DNA of 64,000 nt from Nesterenkonia sandarakina (GCF_013410215.1 NZ_JACCFQ010000001.1:1240001-1304000); one strand, 5' to 3'. Positions 29,017 through 38,147 are shown, counted from the first letter of the stretch. The notes: generated by a model from the sequence alone, not told the origin. Translations and numbers: made by a program.

Positions 29017-29053
29017 GGCTCGCAGCGGCGCCCCCTTAGGGTGCTGGCGTTAG

Positions 29054-29097
29054 GGCGCTGGGCTGGTGAACATGTTCACCAGCCCAGCGCCTTTTTT
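29054..29097 (+). terminator. Rho-independent terminator after purA
   Basis: A perfect 38-base palindrome (29054-29091) that folds into a GC-rich stem and is followed directly by six T residues (29092-29097). This is the clearest intrinsic terminator of the window. Confidence 0.95.
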
Positions 29098-29365
29098 GCG
29101 CTCTGATGCCGGCGAGTGTCGACGCGCAACATATGAATGACATTAATTATTTTCAGAAATATTCAGTTATCACTTGACGGGCACTCTGTTGAATGGTTTG
29201 GATGGGCAACAGTGGATTGATGAGGAATCCATTTTGTTCAACAACGTCAGAGGGTATAAAGCATTCACTCGCCTCGTCTTGATGCAGCAATGGCCGTATC
29301 TGGTCACGCATGAAGCGCCGAGAGGGTATTTACGGGGCGGGGAAACCTAGCAGAGGGGATCCCGT
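29098..29365 (+). promoter_or_regulatory. AT-rich leader/promoter region of the surface-protein gene
   Basis: About 270 bases with visibly lower GC than the surroundings, especially 29125-29275. Candidate elements are TTGACG (29174-29179) with TTGGAT (29198-29203), and a TATAAA near 29256. The AGAGGGGATCC-type ribosome site precedes the ATG at 29366. The low GC may mark an acquired segment or simply a strong regulated promoter. Confidence 0.4.
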
Positions 29366-32300
29366 ATGAGGGACGCACTAAGACAAGAACCCAGGCCCAG
29401 ACCGCCCGGCCACCGGGCGCCCTGGCGACGTTGGACCGCCTACGCCTCCAGTCTGGCACTCGCCGCGGGGCTCACCATGGCAGGGACAGTGCCCGCCAGC
29501 GCTGCGCCGGAGGACGTATCCGAGGGTCTCGGCCAGTTCCTCGGTGGAGACGCGGCGGGACTGAATCTGGACGCCATCGTTGAGCTCCAGGGTGCCTATG
29601 CGGAGAATCCGAGCGGCACCAACCCTGTCTCGGCCAACCCGCTGAGCGCAGAGCTGCTGAACTCGGTCGGTGTGGACCTGGGCGGTTCATTGCAGTTGCT
29701 GGGTCCCAACGGAATTCTGCAGCTGGGCACGGTGAACCAGTTCGGTGAAGCCACCGATGAAGGCGATGCCCGAGCAGCGGCTGGCGCCGTCAGCGATCAG
29801 GGGGCGATCTCGGTGGGTGGTTCGGGAGGTTTCCCGGCCAACGCGGACCTGAACCTGACCCCGCTGCTCACCGGGACCGAGGCGGAGAGCATCCTCAGCG
29901 CGCTGAGCCTGAACCTCGGAGCTGTCTCATCCAGCGCTGAGCAGATCGACGGTGGTGCGGCCACCACCGACTATGACGTCGCCGGCGCGACGCTGAACTT
30001 CTCCAGCCCGCTGGTGGGAGCAATCTATGGGGATCTGCAGACCACCGTGGAAGAGCTTCAGACTGATGTCGCGGGCCTCTCGGAGTCCATCTCCGGCGGG
30101 CTGGCCAGCGTCGAGCTGGGTGGCGTTGCGACGCTCGACAGCGAAGTGACCGTGGTTCCGCCAGATCTCTCCGAGGTGCTCCCGGCTGAGGTCATCGGCA
30201 CCAGCAGCGGCGTGACCGTGGATCTGACCAGCGGCGCGGTCACCGTGGATCTCGCGGCGCTGCTCGCGGCCAACCCCGAGCTGCCCGACCTGAACAACCT
30301 GGGGCCGAATTCGCCTCTGCTGAGCGCTGGAGTGACCGCGGCGATCGCGGACGGCATCACCCAGGCGGTGACCGACGCGGTCTCCCCCGTGGTGGCGAAT
30401 CTTGAGAACGCGATCCAGGCAGCGAGCGTCGACGTCGATGTCACCATTGACGCTCTGCTCATCGGCGAGATCGCGGTCACCCTTGATGCCACGGTCCAGG
30501 AGCTGCTGGCAGGCGAGGCCACCGCGGTCTTCGCGGATGACCAGGAGGGCCTCGTCGAGGAACTCGTGTCAGCTCTTGGGCTGGGCAGCCCCGATGACCT
30601 CCTGAACTCGATCGTCAACGCCGTGACCGGCAGCCTCGGGTCAGCAGTCGATGGGGTCATCGATGCCGAGGACACCCTCGACGAGATCACCGGTTCGCTG
30701 GCCGCCGAGGTGGTGGGACCGGTTCTCACCCTGGTGAACGAGCTCGTCGCCGTCACAGTCAACGTCCAGCCCGCCACCGGGGACCTGGGTGGGGCTTCGA
30801 CCACGGTCCGCGCCCTCCAGATAGGGGTGCTGCCTGCGGCGCCGCTGGCCACGGTCAACCTGGCTTCCTCCACCGTGCGCGGAACAGACGTTCCAGCCAT
30901 TGGACCTTCGATCGGTGTGCAGCCTTCCGAGGTGGAGCAGGGCTCTTCCACGACTGTCACCGGTGAGGGGTTTGCTCCTGAGGAGTCGGTGACGGTGAGC
31001 ATCCCGGGTGTTGATGGTGGTGATCCGGTGGCGGTGGAGACCACGACGAACGCTGAGGGTGAGTTTGAGGTGGATCTGCCGGTGCCGGGGGATTACCCGA
31101 CCGGTGATGTTCAGGTCACGGCGGAGGGTGCGCAGTCGCAGACTCCGGCCACGGCTGGTCTGGTGGTTCTCGCTCCGGGTGAAGACGGAGACGACGATGA
31201 TGATGATGATGCCGACGCGGGGGAGTTTGATACCGCGATCGGTGTGGCGCCTTCCGAGGTGGAGCAGGGCTCTTCCACGACTGTCACCGGTGAGGGGTTT
31301 GCTCCTGAGGAGTCGGTGACGGTGAGCATCCCGGGTGTTGATGGTGGTGATCCGGTGGCGGTGGAGACCACGACGAACACTGAGGGTGAGTTTGAGGTGG
31401 ATCTGCCGGTGCCGGGGGATTACCCGACCGGTGATGTTCAGGTCACGGCGGAGGGTGCGCAGTCGCAGACTCCGGCCACGGCTGGTCTGGTGGTTCTCGC
31501 TCCGGGTGAAGACGGAGACGACGATGATGATGATGCCGACGAAGCCGAGGTGGACCCCTCGTTGGGCGTCGAGCCTGACAGCGCAGCGCCCGGTGACGAA
31601 GTCACCATCGAGGGTGATGACTTCGTGCCCGGCTCGACTGTGGACATCGTCATCACCGATGAGGACGGCGACGTCATCGGCACGATTGAAGATGTCCAGG
31701 TCGATGAGGACGGCGAGTTCAGCCAGGACTGGACGGTGCCCGAGGGCACCGATCCGGGGGATCTCACCATCATTGCTGAGGACGATGAAGGAAACAGTGC
31801 CGAGGCGATCCTCGTCATCGTTGACGGCACCGGGCCTGACGGCGACGACGGGCCCGACGGTGACAACGGGGCCGATGGCGACAACGGTGCTGGCGGCGAC
31901 GACGATGGGGCCCTCGATCCAGGGGTCTCCATCGATCCGGACGCTGCCGAACCGAGCGAGACCGTGACCATCGAGGGTGATGACTTCACCCCGGGAGGCA
32001 CGGTGATCATCGAGATCGTGGACGAGGGTGGCAACACCGTCGGGACCATCGACGATGTTCAGGTCGGTGACGATGGATCGTTCGTCGTGGACTGGACGCT
32101 CCCAGCTGACCTGTCCCCAGGTCAGCTTGTCGTCACCGCAACCGATGACGCCGGCAACGCGGGCAGCGGCATCCTCGATGTCCTGGACCGGGATGGTGCT
32201 GGCGGCGTCCGAGACGGTGACGGCGATGCCACCCCGGCAGGAGCCGGTGACGGGTCTGATCGATCCGGTGGGCTTGCCGCCACAGGCGCCACAGTGGCGA

Positions 32301-32389
32301 CCTTCGGGGTGATCGCGCTCGTGCTCACCTTGCTCGGCGCGGGCCTCTACATGGTCTCCCGTCATCGCCGTCTCGCGGAGGGAGAGTGA
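29366..32389 (+). CDS. LAXTG-anchored cell-wall protein with tandem IPT-like repeats (choice-of-anchor G type)
   Basis: A 1007-residue exported surface protein. Signal peptide 1-46 (basic start, hydrophobic core about 27-42, ASA before AAPED). Residues about 50-510 are an Ala/Leu/Val-rich, hydroxy-rich region of the choice-of-anchor G type. Four Ig/IPT-like repeats follow: units 1 and 2 (from about 515 and 624) are nearly identical, units 3 and 4 (from about 729 and 851) are diverged. Each unit ends in an Asp-rich or Gly/Asp-rich linker that may bind cations. The C terminus has LAATG (about 970), a hydrophobic helix (about 976-998) and RHRR, the signal for a class E sortase, which prefers LAXTG. 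The protein is very acidic. Role unknown; adhesion or cell-wall architecture is likely. Confidence 0.85.
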   Translation: MRDALRQEPRPRPPGHRAPWRRWTAYASSLALAAGLTMAGTVPASAAPEDVSEGLGQFLGGDAAGLNLDAIVELQGAYAENPSGTNPVSANPLSAELLNSVGVDLGGSLQLLGPNGILQLGTVNQFGEATDEGDARAAAGAVSDQGAISVGGSGGFPANADLNLTPLLTGTEAESILSALSLNLGAVSSSAEQIDGGAATTDYDVAGATLNFSSPLVGAIYGDLQTTVEELQTDVAGLSESISGGLASVELGGVATLDSEVTVVPPDLSEVLPAEVIGTSSGVTVDLTSGAVTVDLAALLAANPELPDLNNLGPNSPLLSAGVTAAIADGITQAVTDAVSPVVANLENAIQAASVDVDVTIDALLIGEIAVTLDATVQELLAGEATAVFADDQEGLVEELVSALGLGSPDDLLNSIVNAVTGSLGSAVDGVIDAEDTLDEITGSLAAEVVGPVLTLVNELVAVTVNVQPATGDLGGASTTVRALQIGVLPAAPLATVNLASSTVRGTDVPAIGPSIGVQPSEVEQGSSTTVTGEGFAPEESVTVSIPGVDGGDPVAVETTTNAEGEFEVDLPVPGDYPTGDVQVTAEGAQSQTPATAGLVVLAPGEDGDDDDDDDADAGEFDTAIGVAPSEVEQGSSTTVTGEGFAPEESVTVSIPGVDGGDPVAVETTTNTEGEFEVDLPVPGDYPTGDVQVTAEGAQSQTPATAGLVVLAPGEDGDDDDDDADEAEVDPSLGVEPDSAAPGDEVTIEGDDFVPGSTVDIVITDEDGDVIGTIEDVQVDEDGEFSQDWTVPEGTDPGDLTIIAEDDEGNSAEAILVIVDGTGPDGDDGPDGDNGADGDNGAGGDDDGALDPGVSIDPDAAEPSETVTIEGDDFTPGGTVIIEIVDEGGNTVGTIDDVQVGDDGSFVVDWTLPADLSPGQLVVTATDDAGNAGSGILDVLDRDGAGGVRDGDGDATPAGAGDGSDRSGGLAATGATVATFGVIALVLTLLGAGLYMVSRHRRLAEGE
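30923..31541 (+). repeat. Near-identical 327-bp tandem repeat inside the surface-protein gene
   Basis: The segments beginning at 30923 and 31250 match almost base for base for about 290 bases. The differences seen are one substitution (Ala versus Thr codon, around 31052 and 31379) and one GAT codon more in the first Asp run. The identity extends to third positions, so the duplication is recent or kept homogeneous by recombination. Third positions here are richer in T than in the rest of the gene. Confidence 0.9.
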
Positions 32390-32405
32390 CACCGCGCAGC
32401 GACGC

Positions 32406-32526
32406 CAGTCCACGTCAGCACGCCGTGACGGCGTGGACTGAGCGCACGGTCTAGGGCGATCCCGCGCCGCCTGATGGCGGGCAGCGCAGTGCCAGGGGCG
32501 GCCCCACCATCAGGTGGGGCCGCCCC
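32406..32526 (+). terminator. Two hairpins after the surface-protein gene
   Basis: A 9-bp stem cagtccacg (32406-32414) / cgtggactg (32432-32440) starts 16 bases after the stop codon. A stronger 14-bp perfect stem with a four-base loop follows (32495-32508 and 32513-32526). Neither has a T-tract; together they probably end the transcript. Confidence 0.7.
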
Positions 32527-32943
32527 CGCTGTTGATGGCCAGGCGCCGTGCGCGGCGCAGTACAACCGAGAATTCTCCTCCGGCGCCGGGATCATCGATC
32601 CGTTCTCCACCGAGGCGGCGCAGGAGAACGGCATCGGCGTGACTAGAGGCGATGACTATCAAGACCTCCACGTCGGTGGCGCGGGGGAGGTGATGGCGCG
32701 GTTGCGGATCCTCAGGGACCTCAGTGCCTCCCGCTGCCCTGGTGGGCGCTCGTGCTCGGCCTCGCGCTGCTTCTGCAGATGATCTGTCTCTCAAGGGCCA
32801 AGGGACGGGAAAAACCTGGCGCAGTGGCGATCAGAGATTCTTCACACTGACTCCACTCTTTTTCGCGAAGACCTCTATTCGATGTGAAGTCTGCACCGTA
32901 ATCTGATTCACACGCGCTTGTTTCTATGAAGAGGGGTCTCTCA
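32527..32943 (+). other. Non-coding region upstream of the leader ORF
   Basis: About 415 bases with no convincing gene. Short reading frames occur on both strands but lack ribosome sites and resemblance to families. The last 140 bases (from about 32800) drop in GC and probably carry the promoter of the phosphatase unit; TAATCT near 32900 is a possible -10 without a good -35. Confidence 0.3.
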
Positions 32944-32994
32944 ATGGAACATCACCGTCACCCGCGGGCTCCGAGAAGGCGTGAGCCCAGATGA
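32944..32994 (+). CDS. 16-residue leader peptide overlapping the phosphatase start
   Basis: ATG at 32944 follows a strong AGAGGGG site and opens a 16-codon frame rich in His, Arg and Pro (MEHHRHPRAPRRREPR). Its TGA (32992-32994) overlaps the ATG of the phosphatase gene (32991-32993), which has no Shine-Dalgarno of its own. This is the standard layout for translational coupling by termination-reinitiation; the Arg/Pro codons could also allow ribosome stalling. Not a known family; supported only by layout. Confidence 0.55.
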   Translation: MEHHRHPRAPRRREPR

Positions 32995-33635
32995 GGACCG
33001 AGGCTGCCAGCACCTTCAACATCTTGGTGGTCTGCACCGGGAACGTCTGTCGCTCTCCCCAGGCCGCACAGCTGCTCCAGGCCGAGGCCGAACAGGCCGG
33101 AGAACCCTGGCGCTCCACGGTGCGTATCACCAGCGCGGGGACCCGAGCCCTGGTGGGCTCGCCCATGGACGAACCCGCGGCTGCGCTGTCCAGCAAGTTC
33201 GGTGCCGCGGCCACCGAGCACACCGCCAGGCAGCTGGACACGGCGATGATCGAGGACGCCGACCTGGTGCTCTGCATGGCGCGGGAACACCGCAGCGCCG
33301 TGGTGCGCTCGGTGCCGCGGGCCTCGCGGAGGACGTTTCTGCTGACCGAGTTCGTCGACCTCCTTCAAGGCCTCCGAGAAGCCTCTGGCCGACAGCCTGA
33401 GTCCCTGCAGCCGGTCGGCGCGCCGGCGGAACTGGCAGACCAGCTGCGCCGAGGGGTGGAACGAGTCGCCGCCCAGCGCGGGATGATCCCACCCCGAGAC
33501 CCGGAGACCGTCGACGTGGTCGATCCCTACCAGCGCAGCCCCAAGATCTACCGGGAATCCGCGGAACAGGTCCGTGCGGCCATCGCTGGGATCCATCGGT
33601 CCCTGCACGCACTCACCCGGGGCGTGGCCAGATAG
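32991..33635 (+). CDS. Low-molecular-weight protein tyrosine phosphatase
   Basis: A 214-residue cytosolic phosphatase of the arsenate-reductase-like LMW-PTP fold. The catalytic loop CTGNVCRS (C15 to R21, the C-x5-R-S pattern) is intact, and the general acid Asp lies in VVDPYQRS (about 176). At 214 residues it is longer than the common 150-160; the extra length sits mainly between about 120 and 170. Such enzymes often act on bacterial tyrosine kinases that control polysaccharide export; no kinase gene is visible. Translation probably depends on the overlapping leader ORF. Confidence 0.9.
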   Translation: MRTEAASTFNILVVCTGNVCRSPQAAQLLQAEAEQAGEPWRSTVRITSAGTRALVGSPMDEPAAALSSKFGAAATEHTARQLDTAMIEDADLVLCMAREHRSAVVRSVPRASRRTFLLTEFVDLLQGLREASGRQPESLQPVGAPAELADQLRRGVERVAAQRGMIPPRDPETVDVVDPYQRSPKIYRESAEQVRAAIAGIHRSLHALTRGVAR

Positions 33636-33686
33636 CCACACCCCGCGGCCGGTGCGCCGGGGCCGGTGTGCCCGGGCCGCGCACGC

Positions 33687-34226
33687 TCAGTGGTCCAGGA
33701 TCTGCCGCTTCGCGGAGATGACGCCGGTGTTGAAGCCTGAGAGGTGCAGGTTGCCGTGGAAGCGGCCGTGCTCGATCTTGATGCAACGGTTCTGCACCGC
33801 GTTGAGCCCCGCGTCCTGGGCCAGCTGCATGGCTGACTCGGATTCGATCCCCAGCTGCGCCCAGATGGTCTTCGCGCCGATCTCAGCCGCCTCCTCCGCG
33901 ATCCCGGGGACGTCCTCGGCGCGACGGAAGATGTCCACGATGTCGGGGACCTCCGGGAGGTCCTTCAACGAGGCGTAGACCGGCTGACCCAGCACCTCCT
34001 TGAGCCGCGGGTTCACGAAGTAGACCGTGTAGCTCGAAGAGCTCAGCAGATAGGTGGCTACGAAGTAGCTGGCCCGGGCTGGCTTGTCCGACATGCCCAC
34101 GATCGCCACAGACTTCGCGCTGCGCAGCAGCTGCAGCCGGCGGGAGGGCGACGGCGCCTCCCAGCGCCCATGGGGATGTTCGGCCGTGGCGTCGTCGTCG
34201 TGCTGCAATGTCTGCTCGCTCATCAC
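33687..34226 (-). CDS. CoA-binding-domain protein (YccU type)
   Basis: A 179-residue protein formed almost entirely by a Rossmann-like CoA_binding_2 domain (about 30-165): SVAIVGMSDKPARASYFVA is the nucleotide-binding start, then VYFVNPRLKEVLGQPVYASL and WAQLGIESESAMQLAQDAGL. It lacks any catalytic domain, and the family function is not established. It is the last gene of a SAM-riboswitch-controlled unit and overlaps the metY stop by four bases (34223-34226). In that setting it may bind CoA or an acyl-CoA made by the linked acetyl-CoA synthetase, but that is inference. Confidence 0.85.
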   Translation of the reverse strand: MMSEQTLQHDDDATAEHPHGRWEAPSPSRRLQLLRSAKSVAIVGMSDKPARASYFVATYLLSSSSYTVYFVNPRLKEVLGQPVYASLKDLPEVPDIVDIFRRAEDVPGIAEEAAEIGAKTIWAQLGIESESAMQLAQDAGLNAVQNRCIKIEHGRFHGNLHLSGFNTGVISAKRQILDH

Positions 34227-35530
34227 TTGTCTCCTTCGACTGCGGTGCTCAGCGCCGTCTCCAGCGCCTGGTCAAGGTCCCAGATGATGTCATCCACATC
34301 CTCGATCCCCACCGAGATGCGGATCAGATCCTCCGGGATCCCGGCCGCGCTCATCTGCTCCGGGGAGAGCTGCTGGTGGGTGGTGGATCCCGGATGCAGG
34401 ATCAGGGTGCGCACATCTCCCACATTGGCCAGGTGGCTGGCCAGCTGCAGAGACTCGATGAACCGGGCCCCGGCCTCGCGGCCCCCGCGGATCCCGAAGC
34501 TGAACACCGAACCGACGCCCTTGGGCAGCATCTCCTTGGCCCGGTCGTGATCGGCATGGGAGGGCAGCCCGGCGTAGTTCACGTAGTCCACGCGGTCATC
34601 GGCCTCGAGCCACTCTGCGACCTTCTGGGCATTGGCCACATGCTCATCGATCCGCTGCGGCAGCGTCTCGATGCCCTGGATCAGGTTGAACGCCGCCTGC
34701 GGGCCCAGCGAGGGCCCGATGTCGCGCAGCTGCTCGGCGCGCAGCTTGGTCAGGAACCCGTACTCCCCGAAGTTGCCCCACCAGGAGAGCCCGCCGTAGG
34801 AGGCCACCGGTTCGGTCATCGCAGGGAAGTTCCCGTTGTCCCAGGGGAACGTCCCGGACTCCACGACCACCCCGCCCAGCGTGGTGCCGTGGCCGCCCAT
34901 GAACTTGGTGACCGAGTGGATCACGATGTCCGCGCCGTGTTCGAAGGGACGGATCAGGTACGGGGTGGTCAAGGTTGAGTCCACCACCAGCGGCACGCCG
35001 TGCTTATGCGCGACCTCGGAGAGTCCGCGCAGGTCAGCGATGTCCGAGCTGGGGTTCGCGACCACCTCGGTGTAGAGAACCTTGGTGTTCTCCTGCATCG
35101 CGGCCTCGTAGTCCGCCGGCTCCAGGGAGTCCACGAAGGTGGTCTCGATCCCGAACCGGCGCAGCGTGACGTCGAGCTGGGTGATGGTGCCGCCGTAGAG
35201 CTTGGAGCTGGCCACGATGTGGTCCCCGGATCCGCAGAGCGCGGCGAAGACCAGGAACTCGGCGCTCATCCCGGAGGCGGTGGCCACCGCACCGATGCCG
35301 CCCTCCAGGGAGGCTACCCGCTCCTCCAGCGCCGAGACCGTGGGGTTGCCGATCCGGGAGTAGATGTTCCCGTACTTCTGCAGCGCGAAGAGGTTCGCGG
35401 CGTCGTCGGTGTCCTTGAACACGAAGGAGGTGGACTGGTGGATGGGCACGGCACGCGATCCATAGACGGCATCGGGGACGGCCCCGGCGTGCAGGGCGCG
35501 GGTGCGGAAGCCGAACTGGCGATCGCTCAT
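34223..35530 (-). CDS. metY: O-acetylhomoserine sulfhydrylase
   Basis: PLP-dependent enzyme (EC 2.5.1.49) that combines O-acetylhomoserine with sulfide, or methanethiol, to give homocysteine or methionine. The 435 residues match the MetY subfamily. The start [11 protein letters not shown] and [17 protein letters not shown] are typical, and the PLP lysine lies in [12 protein letters not shown] (about residue 213). It sits in a SAM-riboswitch-controlled operon and is overlapped by both neighbours, so all four genes are co-translated. Its role would be to capture sulfide released by the nearby oxygenases into methionine. Confidence 0.95.
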   Translation of the reverse strand: MSDRQFGFRTRALHAGAVPDAVYGSRAVPIHQSTSFVFKDTDDAANLFALQKYGNIYSRIGNPTVSALEERVASLEGGIGAVATASGMSAEFLVFAALCGSGDHIVASSKLYGGTITQLDVTLRRFGIETTFVDSLEPADYEAAMQENTKVLYTEVVANPSSDIADLRGLSEVAHKHGVPLVVDSTLTTPYLIRPFEHGADIVIHSVTKFMGGHGTTLGGVVVESGTFPWDNGNFPAMTEPVASYGGLSWWGNFGEYGFLTKLRAEQLRDIGPSLGPQAAFNLIQGIETLPQRIDEHVANAQKVAEWLEADDRVDYVNYAGLPSHADHDRAKEMLPKGVGSVFSFGIRGGREAGARFIESLQLASHLANVGDVRTLILHPGSTTHQQLSPEQMSAAGIPEDLIRISVGIEDVDDIIWDLDQALETALSTAVEGDK

Positions 35531-37593
35531 GTAGCTACCTCTTCTCTCCTCGGCGCGGTTCCGCGCCGTTGGCAGATCTCTTCGATTCTCGGGACACAGG
35601 GTTCATTCTGCAGGCTCGTGGTGTCTCCCAGGGTCTCCCCGTCATGGAGCTGGGTCAGCAGCCGGCGCATGATCTTCCCGGAGCGGGTCTTGGGGACCTC
35701 CGGAACCGGGATGACGGTGCGCGGCTTCGCGACCGGGCCGATCACCTCGCCCACGTGGTGGCGCAGCACGCGCAGCAGCTCCGCCTCGGACTCACTGCCC
35801 GTGCCTCCGGCGGAGTCCAGACGCTGTTGTGCGGCGGTGGTCAGCACGGTGAAGGCGACGGCTGCGTGTCCGGTCATGGGGTCGAAGACCGGGCAGACCC
35901 CGGCCTCGACCACGTCCGGGTGGGAGACCAGCGCGGATTCGATCTCGATGGTGGAGAGTCGGTGACCGGAGATGTTGATGACGTCATCGATCCGGCCCAG
36001 GATCCAGATGTCCCCGTCGGCGTCCTTCCGCGCCCCGTCCCCGGCGAGGAACCAGCCCTGCTGCGCGTACTTCTCCCAGTAGGAGCTGAAGTAGCGTTCC
36101 GGGTCTCCCCAGACGGTCCGCGCCATCGAGGGCCCGGTGTGGGTGAGCACGATGTTTCCCTGCTCCCCGCTGGGCACCGAGTCGCCCGCCTCGTCGACGA
36201 CGGCGGCGCCCCAGCCGGGCAGCTCGCGGGTCGCCGCTCCGGGCTTGAACCTGGAATCTTCCGGGCGCGGGGAGAGCACCGTGGACCCGGATTCGGACTG
36301 CCACCAGGTGTCCACCATGGGCAGGGCAGGCTGGCCGGCGTCGTCGGTGGTGTCCCGGCCGATCTCGCGGCGGATCCAGTGCCAGGCCTCCGGGTTCACG
36401 GCCTCGCCCACGGTGCCGGCGAGCCGGATGGAGGAGAGGTCATAGTGTGCCGGGACGCCGTCGGGGAACCAGCCCATGAGTGAGCGGACCAGGGTCGGCG
36501 CGGTGTAGTAGGTGGTGACCTTGTGGCGTTCGATGATCTCGAAGTGCCGGCCCTCATGCGGGGTGTTCGGGGTGCCTTCAAAGATCACCTGGGTGGCCCC
36601 GGCCGCCAGGGGCCCGTAGATCTCATAGGTGTGTGCGGTGACCCAGGCCAGGTCGGCGGTGCACCAGTGGACGTCCTGCGTGCGCCGGGCCGGATCCGGG
36701 TGGGCGAAGAGCCGCAGATAGGTGTAGAGCGCGCCGGTGAGGTAGCCCCCGGTGGTATGCACCAGGCCCTTGGGCTTGCCGGTGGTCCCGGAGGTGTACA
36801 TGATGAACAGCTCGGTCTCGGCGTCGAAGAACTCCGGGGTGTGCTCGGTGGAGGCGGTCTCCACCACCTCGTGCCACCAGAGGTCCCGTCCGGGGGTCCA
36901 CTCCACGTCCGAGTCGGTGCGGTTGATCACCAGGACGTGTTCCAGGTTGCCGCCGTGTGCAGCGCCCGCCTCGGCGACGGCGGCATCAGCGTTGGCCTTC
37001 ACCGGCACGGCCTTGCCGCGGCGGAACTGGCCATCTGTGGTGACCAGCAGCTTCGCCCCGGTGTCCTCCACCCGGAACTTCAGCGCCTCGGCGGAGAATC
37101 CGCCGAACACCAGCGAGTGCACCGCGCCGATCCGGGCGCAGGCCAGGGTGATCACGATGGTCTCCACCAGCACCGGCAGGTAGATCACCACCCGGTCGCC
37201 ACGGGTGATGCCCATCGAGGTCAGGGCGTTCGCCGCCTGGTTGACCCGGCGGCCCAGCTCCGCGTAGCTGACGTCCTCGCGGTCCCCAGGCTCGCCCTCG
37301 AAGTGCAGCGCGATCCGCTCGCCGTGCCCGGCGGCGACGTGACGGTCCACGCAGTTCACCGCCGCGTTGAGAGTCCCGCCCTGGTACCAGGCGATCTCCG
37401 GACCGCGCCGGGTGACCGGGTTCGGTGGGGTCCAGGAGTGCGTCTGGTGCCAGGGTGCGGCCCAGTCCAACAGGTTCGCCGCCGCGGACCAGAAGGCCAG
37501 GCGCTCGTCCTCGTTCTGCGGGTCCGCCCAGGCGTGCACATCGGCGCTCAGCGGGTCAGCGGGCACCGGGGTATTCGGAAGTGGGGTCACCAA
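35527..37593 (-). CDS. acs: Acetyl-CoA synthetase
   Basis: AMP-forming acyl-CoA synthetase, 688 residues. The ATP-binding loop is YTSGTTGKPKG (about 263-273), the hinge and A8 region follows GRIDDVINISGHRLS (about 550), and the catalytic lysine lies in TRSGKIMRRLL (about 636). The pocket motif VDTWWQSESGS keeps the Trp that in Salmonella Acs limits the acyl chain to acetate, so acetate is the likely substrate. Placement between a flavin reductase and metY under a SAM riboswitch is unusual; acetyl-CoA is needed for O-acetylhomoserine, the MetY substrate, and acetate is released by MetY itself, so recycling of acetate is a plausible role. Confidence 0.92.
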   Translation of the reverse strand: MVTPLPNTPVPADPLSADVHAWADPQNEDERLAFWSAAANLLDWAAPWHQTHSWTPPNPVTRRGPEIAWYQGGTLNAAVNCVDRHVAAGHGERIALHFEGEPGDREDVSYAELGRRVNQAANALTSMGITRGDRVVIYLPVLVETIVITLACARIGAVHSLVFGGFSAEALKFRVEDTGAKLLVTTDGQFRRGKAVPVKANADAAVAEAGAAHGGNLEHVLVINRTDSDVEWTPGRDLWWHEVVETASTEHTPEFFDAETELFIMYTSGTTGKPKGLVHTTGGYLTGALYTYLRLFAHPDPARRTQDVHWCTADLAWVTAHTYEIYGPLAAGATQVIFEGTPNTPHEGRHFEIIERHKVTTYYTAPTLVRSLMGWFPDGVPAHYDLSSIRLAGTVGEAVNPEAWHWIRREIGRDTTDDAGQPALPMVDTWWQSESGSTVLSPRPEDSRFKPGAATRELPGWGAAVVDEAGDSVPSGEQGNIVLTHTGPSMARTVWGDPERYFSSYWEKYAQQGWFLAGDGARKDADGDIWILGRIDDVINISGHRLSTIEIESALVSHPDVVEAGVCPVFDPMTGHAAVAFTVLTTAAQQRLDSAGGTGSESEAELLRVLRHHVGEVIGPVAKPRTVIPVPEVPKTRSGKIMRRLLTQLHDGETLGDTTSLQNEPCVPRIEEICQRRGTAPRREEVAT

Positions 37594-37605
37594 AGGTCCT
37601 TCTGC

Positions 37606-38136
37606 TCAGCTCAGGGAGGTCAGGGTCTTGAACTCGTGCTGGTGGAAGACCAGCCCTGCAGCACCCTCGGTGAAGCCCAGGTCCAGGATCTCGAGCACGA
37701 TGATGTCGTGGTCCCCGGCGCGGACCTGGTCGTAGATCCGGGTGCGCAGCCACATCGGGACGCCGTCGAGCAGCAGCGCCGAGCCCTGGAGCTGGTAGTC
37801 CACTCCGGTGAAGCGGTTCGCCCGGTCCTTCGAGGCGATCTGTCGGCACAGTCCGTTCTGGTCGCGGCCCAGCACCGAGATGCCCAGTTCGCCTCCGCTG
37901 CGCTCAAGCTTCGGCCAGGTGGAGGAGTTGTGCTGCACCGCCAGGGTGACCAGCGGCGGGTCGAGCGAGACGCCCACCGTGAAGGTGGAGGCGATGATCG
38001 CCTCGGGTGCTCCGTCCACCTCGGCGCCCACGGCGACGATTCCCTGCGGGAACTGCGCCAGGGCATGACGCAGCGCGAAGGAATCAACGCGGGACGCGGC
38101 GGTGGGGTTTTCCAGGGTGCGTGCGGGAACAGACAT
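37606..38136 (-). CDS. Flavin reductase family protein
   Basis: A 176-residue NAD(P)H:FMN reductase of the HpaC/SsuE-like flavin reductase domain family. FPQGIVAVGAEVDGAPEAIIASTFTVGV and SLDPPLVTLAVQHNSSTWP are typical, as is the closing HEFKTL. It probably supplies free FMNH2 to the two-component oxygenases encoded in the divergent and downstream units (38574-41433 and 48431-51072), none of which has a reductase partner of its own. ATG at 38136 has GGAG nine bases upstream, inside the riboswitch 3' strand. It is the first gene of the four-gene minus-strand operon. Confidence 0.9.
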   Translation of the reverse strand: MSVPARTLENPTAASRVDSFALRHALAQFPQGIVAVGAEVDGAPEAIIASTFTVGVSLDPPLVTLAVQHNSSTWPKLERSGGELGISVLGRDQNGLCRQIASKDRANRFTGVDYQLQGSALLLDGVPMWLRTRIYDQVRAGDHDIIVLEILDLGFTEGAAGLVFHQHEFKTLTSLS

Positions 38137-38147
38137 GCAGATCAACT

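Noticed and set aside
33636-33686. A terminator between the tyrosine phosphatase and the convergent CoA-binding gene.
   Set aside because: The GC-rich sequence allows several weak, mutually exclusive stems (for example cacacc/ggtgtg), but none is long enough to call.
35527-37593. Acetyl-CoA synthetase homolog as a sulfoacetate- or methylthio-acid-CoA ligase.
   Set aside because: The acyl pocket keeps the TWWQ motif with the Trp that limits known enzymes to acetate. The alternative remains only a weak possibility.
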